From Helianthus annuus (Eukaryota; Streptophyta; Magnoliopsida; Asterales; Asteraceae): a stretch of 64,000 nucleotides of DNA. Where the stretch lies: assembly GCF_002127325.2 (NCBI RefSeq), contig NC_035448.2:122927422-122991421 (forward strand), written 5' to 3'. Below are positions 57,617 to 64,000 of this stretch, in pieces. The notes under the pieces were generated by a model. It was given only the letters and a program-made list of their open reading frames with translations, was not told where the DNA came from and ran no database searches. The first letter of the stretch is position 1; the number at the start of each line of letters is the position of its first letter. The position numbers were made by a program, and so were the translations under genes.

Positions 57617-58130
57617 GTTTGGTATCAGAGCCACTGGTTATAGTGAACTAGGTTTTAAAACGTTTTGTAAAACCAGACTATAACCGAACAACTTCGAAAA
57701 TCGATCATGACACTCAGCACCAGATTGCAAGGTTCATTTCTCCCTCACTTTATACAGTACTTGCTTAGCAGTCACACACCCACAACGTATATGAACTGAA
57801 ACGTTTAACACCATAGTGACTTGATAGTGTGACACTACTCTTCGACTCATGAACACCATAGAACCGTGATATCATCTGTTGTGTTGTTTGAACGGGGGAA
57901 ACTTCGAGCGTAAGCTAAGAGGCACTGAGATAAGCATGCAAGTTGCCTTATTATTATGGGTGCACACTTAATAATAACGCGGGGTGCATGCAAGTCCCAG
58001 TGAGGCTTATCGAGCGTGAGAAGGGTTCTGCCTTACTATGTGTGAACTTGGTAGTACGTAAATATCAGTGTGATACTTGACTCCTGTCTCGTTTCGATTT
58101 CTAAATCGGTTTATTCCCCACTATAGAAAC
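57617..58130 (+). other. E9 leader with PBS and two hairpins
   Basis: The PBS TGGTATCAGAGCC is at 57620-57632. The conserved two-stage hairpin follows at 57636-57685. The GTGCAC-loop hairpin is at 57948-57977, enclosed by a longer-range GATAAGC...GCTTATC pairing and two GCATGCAAGT direct repeats. The rest has no ORF. Confidence 0.85.
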
Positions 58131-58236
58131 ATGAGTGGACGAGGACACGGACGTGGCAACATCAACATGACTCAGGCTGAGTTGACTGACCTAATCAATA
58201 CCCGCGTGGCTGAGGCTCTAGCAGCCTATCAAGCTG
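58131..58236 (+). CDS. E9 gag exon 1
   Basis: ATG 58131 gives MSGRGHGRGNINMTQAELT then LINTRVAEALAAYQAG, 35 codons plus one base. It is homologous to E8 exon 1, with an added GHGRGN stretch. Confidence 0.8.
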
Positions 58237-58320
58237 GTACGGAATGTACCAAGTACTCTTTACTCTTATACCACGTACACGTCTTTTCATTCCTATAATG
58301 TGTTTCCTCCCGTTATTTAG
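58237..58320 (+). other. Intron in E9 gag
   Basis: An 84-bp phase-1 intron: donor GCTG|GTACGG, acceptor CCTCCCGTTATTTAG|GT. The next exon begins with the same Gly-Gln codons as in E8, and reading through meets a stop. Confidence 0.75.
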
Positions 58321-60742
58321 GTCAGCAAGCGCAACCACAACCTAACCAGCCTGCGTGTACATTCAAAATGTTTATGGACTGTAAGCCACAGACCTTCACC
58401 GGAACCGAAGGGGCTGCGGGACTTCTGAGATGGTTCGAGAAAGCTCTGTGTTTGCTATCTGTAACTGTCCCGCTGGGGACAGGGTGAAATATGCTGCGGG
58501 TACCTTGGCTGATGGTGCCCTAACATGGTGGAACGCCCAAGTGCAGTTGTTGGGCATTGAGGCAGCGAATGCCACAACTTGGGAAGATTTTAAAGAACCG
58601 ATCAGGGAGGAGTACTGTCCTCGGGACGAGGTCCAGAAGTTGGAAAACGAATACTACGACTTGAAGATGGTTGGATCTGAAGTCGAAGCGTATGTGAAGC
58701 GATCATATGAATTGGCCGACATGTGCCCAAACTTGTCCCGGCCTATGTCTCGGAGGATTGAGTTATTCATCAAAGGGTTGCCTCCGCGTGTGAAGAGCTT
58801 GGTCACTGCAGCCCACCTCAATGATTTGACACAGATCGTTCGTCTGACTCACAAGATTGTGGATCAAGAGGTGGAAAGCGATTCGTTACCCCCGCGTATT
58901 TCGGCCACTAAAGCTGCTACACCCACTGCCACTGCGTCCGCTAATGATAACAAGCGGAAGTGGAGTGATTATGACAAGGCATCCAGTGCTGGCCAGACTC
59001 AGAAAAGGCCAGACAACAGCAACCGCAACATCAGCCAGTCGTCTTCTGTCAATCAAGGCCAGGGAAGTGGTCAAAGTCAGGGCTCGTATGCAGGGAAGAA
59101 ACCATAGTGTAATAAGTGTGGCTACCATCATTTCGGGCCATGTAGTCGCACATGTCGCAGGTGTGGTAAAGTGGGCCATGAGGCCAAGGATTGTAGGGCC
59201 TCACAGCCCAAACATCAGCAGCAACAGAACCAGCACAACCAGAGACAACAGGGACAACCGCCCCAGCAGAACCAGGGTCTCAGGAGGGGGTGCTATCAAT
59301 GTGGGGATGAGGGTCACTTTAAGCGGGATTGCCCTCAGTTAAACCAGAACGCTAGCGACAACAACCGCCCGAATAATAACAACGCTGGAAACCACGACAA
59401 CAACGGCAACAACGGGGGTAATGGTGCTCGGGGCAGAGTGTTTCAGCTTGGAGCAGGGGATGCCAGGAATGACGGCAACATTGTAACTGGTACGTTTCCT
59501 GTTAATGATCGTATTGCTTCTCTATTATTTGATTCGGGTGCCGATTGGAGTTACGTGTCTCTAGAGTTTAGTCAACGATTAGGGATAACCCCAACACATT
59601 TAGAGGTTAGACAAATAGTGGAACTAGCAGATGGTAAGACGATAGAAGCCTCAAATGTCCTTTTTGGATGCAAACTAGATCTCATGGGTCAGATGTTTGA
59701 CATTGACCTCCTTCCCGTCACGCTCGGTAGTTTTGACATAGTGGTAGGCATGGATTGGTTGTCCAAGCACCAAGCAGAAATTCTATGTAAGGAGAAGATT
59801 GTGCGTATTCCTCTCCCTGATGGAGGGCCACTGTTAGTTCAAGGACATCGTAGTGGGACGATGGTTGGGATTATCACGGCCATGCGTGCACAACAGTATC
59901 TACAAAAGGGGTATCCTGCACTGTTAGCGTTAGTTACCAATGCTCAGTCTGAAGAGAGTAAGATCGAGGATCTACCAGTGGTGCGAGAATTCGCTGATGT
60001 GTTCCCAGAGGAGCTACCAGGGTTACCTCCTCACCGTCAAGTAGAATTTCAGATTGATCTTGCACCGGGAGCGGCTCCAATTGCTCGAGCTCCTTACCGG
60101 TTAGCACCAGGAGAGTTGCAAGAACTGTCTAATCAACTGCAGGAGTTGTTGGACAGGGGCTTTATTCGACCTAGTTCGTCGCCTTGGGGAGCCCCAGTTC
60201 TGTTCGTGAAGAAGAAAGACGGGTCATTCCGTATGTGTATCGACTATCGAGAACTCAACAAGGTGACCATTAAGAACCGCTATCCGTTACCACGCATCGA
60301 CGACTTGTTCGACCAGTTGCAAGGGTCAAGCTTCTATTCAAAGATCGACTTAAGGTCGGGTTATCACCAGGTAAGGGTTAGGGAAGAGGATGTTCCCAAG
60401 ACAGCCTTTCGAACGCGCTACGGACACTATGAGTTTTTGGTCATGCCGTTTGGATTGACCAATGCACCAGCAGTTTTCATGGATCTCATGAACCGCGTAT
60501 GCAAGCCATATCTCGACGAGTTTGTTATAGTGTTTATTGACGACATCTTAGTCTATTCCAAGAACAAGGAAGATCACGAGCGTCACCTACGTCTCATCTT
60601 GGAACTCTTGAGAAGGGAACAGCTGTATGCGAAATTTTCTAAGTGCGACTTTTGGATTCGGGAAGTGCATTTCCTTGGGCACGTCGTTAACGAGAAAGGG
60701 ATACATGTGGACCCTGCGAAGGTGGATGCAGTTAAGAATTAG
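58321..60742 (+). pseudogene. E9 gag-protease-RT, broken
   Basis: Exon 2 opens with the gag capsid region (TFKMFMDCKPQTFTGTEGAA), frameshifted at about 58436-58446. It then has three zinc-knuckle motifs ([40 protein letters not shown]), the first preceded by a stop at 59105-59107. The protease [11 protein letters not shown] and RT ([25 protein letters not shown]) follow. A stop at 60740-60742 replaces a Trp position conserved in E1, E7 and E8. All zinc-knuckle histidines are kept here, unlike E8. Confidence 0.93.
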
Positions 60743-62863
60743 GCGGCACCAAAGACTCCGTCTGAGGTGCGTCAATTTCTTGGTCTCGCTGGATACTATC
60801 GTAGGTTTATTAAAGACTTCTCGAAAATCGCGCAACCTCTCACCTCACTGACACAGAAGAACACGGCGTACTCGTGGGGAACAAAGCAGGAAGAGGCCTT
60901 TCAGTTGTTAAAACAGAAACTTTGCAGTGCACCGATCTTGTCTTTACCAGAGGGCACCGAAGATTTTGTGGTATATTGTGACGCGTCAATTCAGGGTCTC
61001 GGTTGCGTGTTGATGCAACGCGAGAAGGTAATCGCTTATGCTTCACGTCAGCTGAAGGTGCACGAGAAGAACTACACGACGCACGACTTGGAGTTAGGAG
61101 CGGTGGTATTTGCGTTGAAGATTTGGAGGCACTATCTGTACGGTACCAAATGCACCATCTACACCGACCATAGGAGTCTCCAGCACATCTTCGACCAGAA
61201 AGAGTTGAATATGCGACAACGACGATGGGTGGAGTTATTGAACGATTATGAATGTGCCATCAAGTATCATCCGGGCAAGGCGAACGTTGTAGCTGACGCC
61301 CTCAGCAGAAAGGATAACGCACCTAGGCGTGTGCGAGCATTGCAACTCACAATCCAGTCCAACCTCCCTTCCCAGATACGAGACGCTCAGTTGGAAGCGT
61401 TGAAACCAGAGAATGTTCGAGCTGAAGCTTTACGTGGCTCGAGAAAACGACTAGAACAGAAGGGAGACGGTGCTTACTATGTAACCGGACGCATCTGGGT
61501 TCCACTCTACGGTGACTTACGAGAACTCGTAATGGAAGAGGCACACAAATCACGCTACTCTGTACATCCTGGATCAGATAAGATGTACCATGACTTGAAA
61601 ACTACCTACTGGTGGCCCAGCATGAAGGCTCATATAGCAACCTACGTCAGCAAATGTTTGACTTGTGCTAAAGTCAAAGCAGAACATCAAAAGCCCTCAG
61701 GTCTACTACAGCAGATCGCTATGGATTTCGTGACAGGACTACCAAGAACTCAGGCTGGGAACGACACTATTTGGGTGATTGTTGATCGCCTCACGAAATC
61801 AGCACACTTCCTAGCAATCAAGGAAACAGACAAGTTTTCTCAGCTGGCAGCAGTGTATCTTAAGGAAGTGGTTTCTAGGCATGGAGTGCCAATTTCTATC
61901 ATTTCGGACCGTGATCCGCGTTTCACTTCAGAGTTATGGCAGTCAATGCATAAATCGTTTGGTTCCCAACTCGACATGAGTACCGCTTATCACCCACAGA
62001 CGGATGGTCAAAGCGAGCGCACCATCCAGACACTCGAAGATATGCTTCGGGCATGCGTACTCGACTTTGGAAAAGGATGGGAAAAGCACCTACCGTTGAT
62101 AGAATTCTCCTACAACAACAGCTACCATTCAAGTATTAAGGCAGCTCCGTTCGAAGCACTGTACGGATGGAAATGTCGTTCACCTCTCTGTTGGCATGAG
62201 GTGGGGGATAGTCAGATCACAGGACCTGAGTTTGTTCTTGAAGCATCAGAAAGCATCGTGCAGATCAGAAACCGTATGGCCGCAGCTCGCGATCGTCAGA
62301 AAAGCTACGCTGACAAGCGTAGTAAACCGCTGGAATTCGAAGTTAATGACCGCGTTATGTTAAAGGTTTCACCCTGGAAGGGTGTGGTGCGTTTTGGGAA
62401 ACGCGGCAAACTAAACCCTCGTTATGTAGGACCATTCAAAATTTTAGAACGGATTGGAAAGGTGGCCTACAGGTTGGAATTACCTGCTGAGTTAGGTAAT
62501 GTCCATGATGTATTTCACGTTTCGCAGCTAAAGAAGTGTTTGGTTGATGAAACACTGGTAGTACCATTTCAAGAGTTGAAGATAGACGACAAATTGCAGT
62601 TTGTCGAAGAACCTATTGAAATTATGGATCGGGAAGTTAAAGTTCGTAAGCACAGCCGCATACCGATTGTGAGAGTTCGTTGGAACTCAAAACGGGGTCC
62701 AGAGTTCACGTGGGAACGCGAGGACCAGATGAAACTTAAGTATCCACATTTGTTCCCCACAGATCAGGCAGAACCTAGCAAACTTAATGTTGATGCAACT
62801 AGTGAATTTCGGGACGAAATTCCCATTCAAGTGGGGGATGATGTGACACCCCAGGAAAACTAG
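60743..62863 (+). pseudogene. E9 RT end, RNase H, integrase, chromodomain-like tail
   Basis: In frame with the upstream piece past the 60740 stop. RNase H ([21 protein letters not shown]) and integrase ([51 protein letters not shown]) are complete in outline. About ten codons are missing in frame near 61714 between the finger and the core (GLLQQ joins IAMDF). The C-terminal SEFRDEIPIQVGDDVTPQEN is translated from the relic hairpin, PPT and LTR start at 62802-62861. Confidence 0.92.
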
Positions 62864-62934
62864 TGAACAATATAGCTTACGTTAGTGAGTGCGTACCAAA
62901 TTTCGGGACGAAATTTCCTTTTAGTTGGGGATAC
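62805..62934 (+). other. E9 double PPT region
   Basis: First copy: hairpin AATTTCGGGACGAAATT (62805-62821), purine tract GTGGGGGATGA, then TGTGACACCCC at 62842, an LTR-like start. Second copy: AAATTTCGGGACGAAATTT (62898-62916), TAGTTGGGGATAC, then the real LTR at 62935. The first copy is coding, the second is not. Confidence 0.85.
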
Positions 62935-64000
62935 TGTGACAACTCGTAATTTAAACCCACTTTGTGTAAAGTTACGTGCTCACGTGAACTATGATTGGTT
63001 GACTGTTATGGTTATTTTATGTGAATGTTATGTGTATTTTATGTAAATGTATACTCATACAAGTGACCCGATCGCACAAGACTCTTGAACGCACAAGGCC
63101 ATTTGGGCCGTATTACTTGCACTCGGATCCAAAGGGCAGCCCGAGAGTGGGTCGGCCCATTCCCCCCCTAAATCGATAAACACATGGGATGTGGTAACCA
63201 TCTCATATTTTACAAAAACACACAAGTCACAAAAACCCTAGCTCCCCTTTCTCTCTCTCGAACTCGAAGGCAGCCAAACACCCATCTGTTCGAAGCTTTC
63301 TTGATTCGGATTATTCTTGTTCGAAGCTTGTTAACCGGTTAGTGCCTTATGATATGTGTTTACAAATGATGGATGATTATGTGTTTCGATTTCATGATTG
63401 TTGTTTAATGATAATACTCTTGTTAACATGGTGAACTATGATGCTAGTTATTAGTGTTCTTGATAATCGGTCACAATTGTATGATGATATAAAATCCATG
63501 TGAATCGGTTTTGATATGGATGTTAACCCGTATATGTGTTCCTGACCGAATGATGTTATTGTTGTTAGGATCTTGAACCATGTTATTAAATATGCTAGAT
63601 GTTCTTGTTGAAATTATTTAGGGTTCATATGAATCAAATGTTGAAAACTCTTGTTTGATCGGCTAAGGGAATGGTGATAACCTAAATTGTGTTAATTGAT
63701 ATCTTATGTTTGGAAACTGTGAATGATTGTAACCGAACCAGCATAATTTCGGGATTGATTAACGGACCGCACAAGATCAGGTCATGAAAGACCTGATCTG
63801 ATCGCACAAGTCGGGCGCACAATATAATAGGTCTTGCATGATCGCACAACATGGTTGTGGATCGCACAAGCCGGTGCCGATCGCACAACATGTTGGGCCA
63901 CACACACATATGATAATGTTAGCAAACTGTTGGGCCGGACAGCCCAAGTGTCCACTCGCACAAGCTTGTCCAGTCGCACAAGATGAACTGGACCGCACAA
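62935..64000 (+). repeat. E9 3' LTR, cut by the window end
   Basis: It matches the first 1066 bp of 55315-57616. Motif cluster A lies at 63069-63099 and the start of cluster B at 63767-64000. The outer TSD (CTATT on the left, 55310-55314) cannot be checked. Confidence 0.95.

Overview
The window is repeat-rich dicot nuclear DNA. It holds no host gene, tRNA, rRNA or prokaryotic feature that I can support. It is almost entirely LTR retrotransposons, many inserted inside one another. The lineage mix (Tekay/Del-like chromoviruses with 2.3-2.9 kb LTRs, Tat, Athila) suggests a repeat-heavy dicot; a composite-family plant is only my guess. I name the elements E1-E9 plus one solo LTR (S). Boundaries rest on LTR termini (TG...CA), primer-binding sites (PBS), polypurine tracts (PPT) and target-site duplications (TSD).

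Layout, left to right. E1 (1-8744, +) is a Ty3/gypsy chromovirus in tandem: internal tail, LTR, gag-less broken pol, LTR. E2 (8745-12368, -) is the 5' end of another gypsy element: 5' LTR, PBS, leader and a gag remnant. An AT-rich block (12369-13426, resuming at 23786) appears to be the leader of E4. It is split by E3 (13427-23785, -), a Tat-lineage element with two RNase H domains and a spliced antisense accessory gene on the + strand. E4 (to 29018, +) is an Athila element reduced to gag, a 3' untranslated region and a 3' LTR. E5 (about 29019-30748, +) is an LTR fragment related to E9. E6 (about 30749-55314, -) is a second Athila lacking RT and integrase. In its gag sits S, a 471-bp solo LTR (TSD GTGAC). 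S is split by E7 (34214-53425, -, TSD ATTAG), a chromovirus with two extra ORFs upstream of gag. The E7 gag is split by E8 (40021-50050, -, TSD ATTGC), a young element with equal-length 2479-bp LTRs and an unbroken gag-pol frame. E9 (55315 to the window end, +) is inserted in the E6 5' LTR; it is young by its LTRs but carries a frameshift, stops and a deletion.

The strongest unexplained signal is at the level of short motifs. Nearly every element carries its own clustered motif: CCGATCG in E1, TTCGTC/GACGAA in E2, CAGGAT/ATCCTG in E3, CGACCGTGC and TCTGAT in E4, CACGRCCCCGTG in E6, TCGAGTCGCAAC in E8, GATCGCACAAG in E9, GTCGCACA in E5, GTGCGGAATTA in S and CTTACGGACCGTAAG in E7. In several elements one cluster lies just upstream of the TATA box and a second lies about 0.8-1.4 kb into the LTR. 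Position is kept while sequence changes between families. Other signals are a shared gag intron, a shared hairpin next to the PBS, a leader hairpin with a GTGCAC loop, and a relic PPT/LTR edge now read as the C-terminus of the polyprotein.

All coordinates and mismatch counts were made by eye. No database search was possible.
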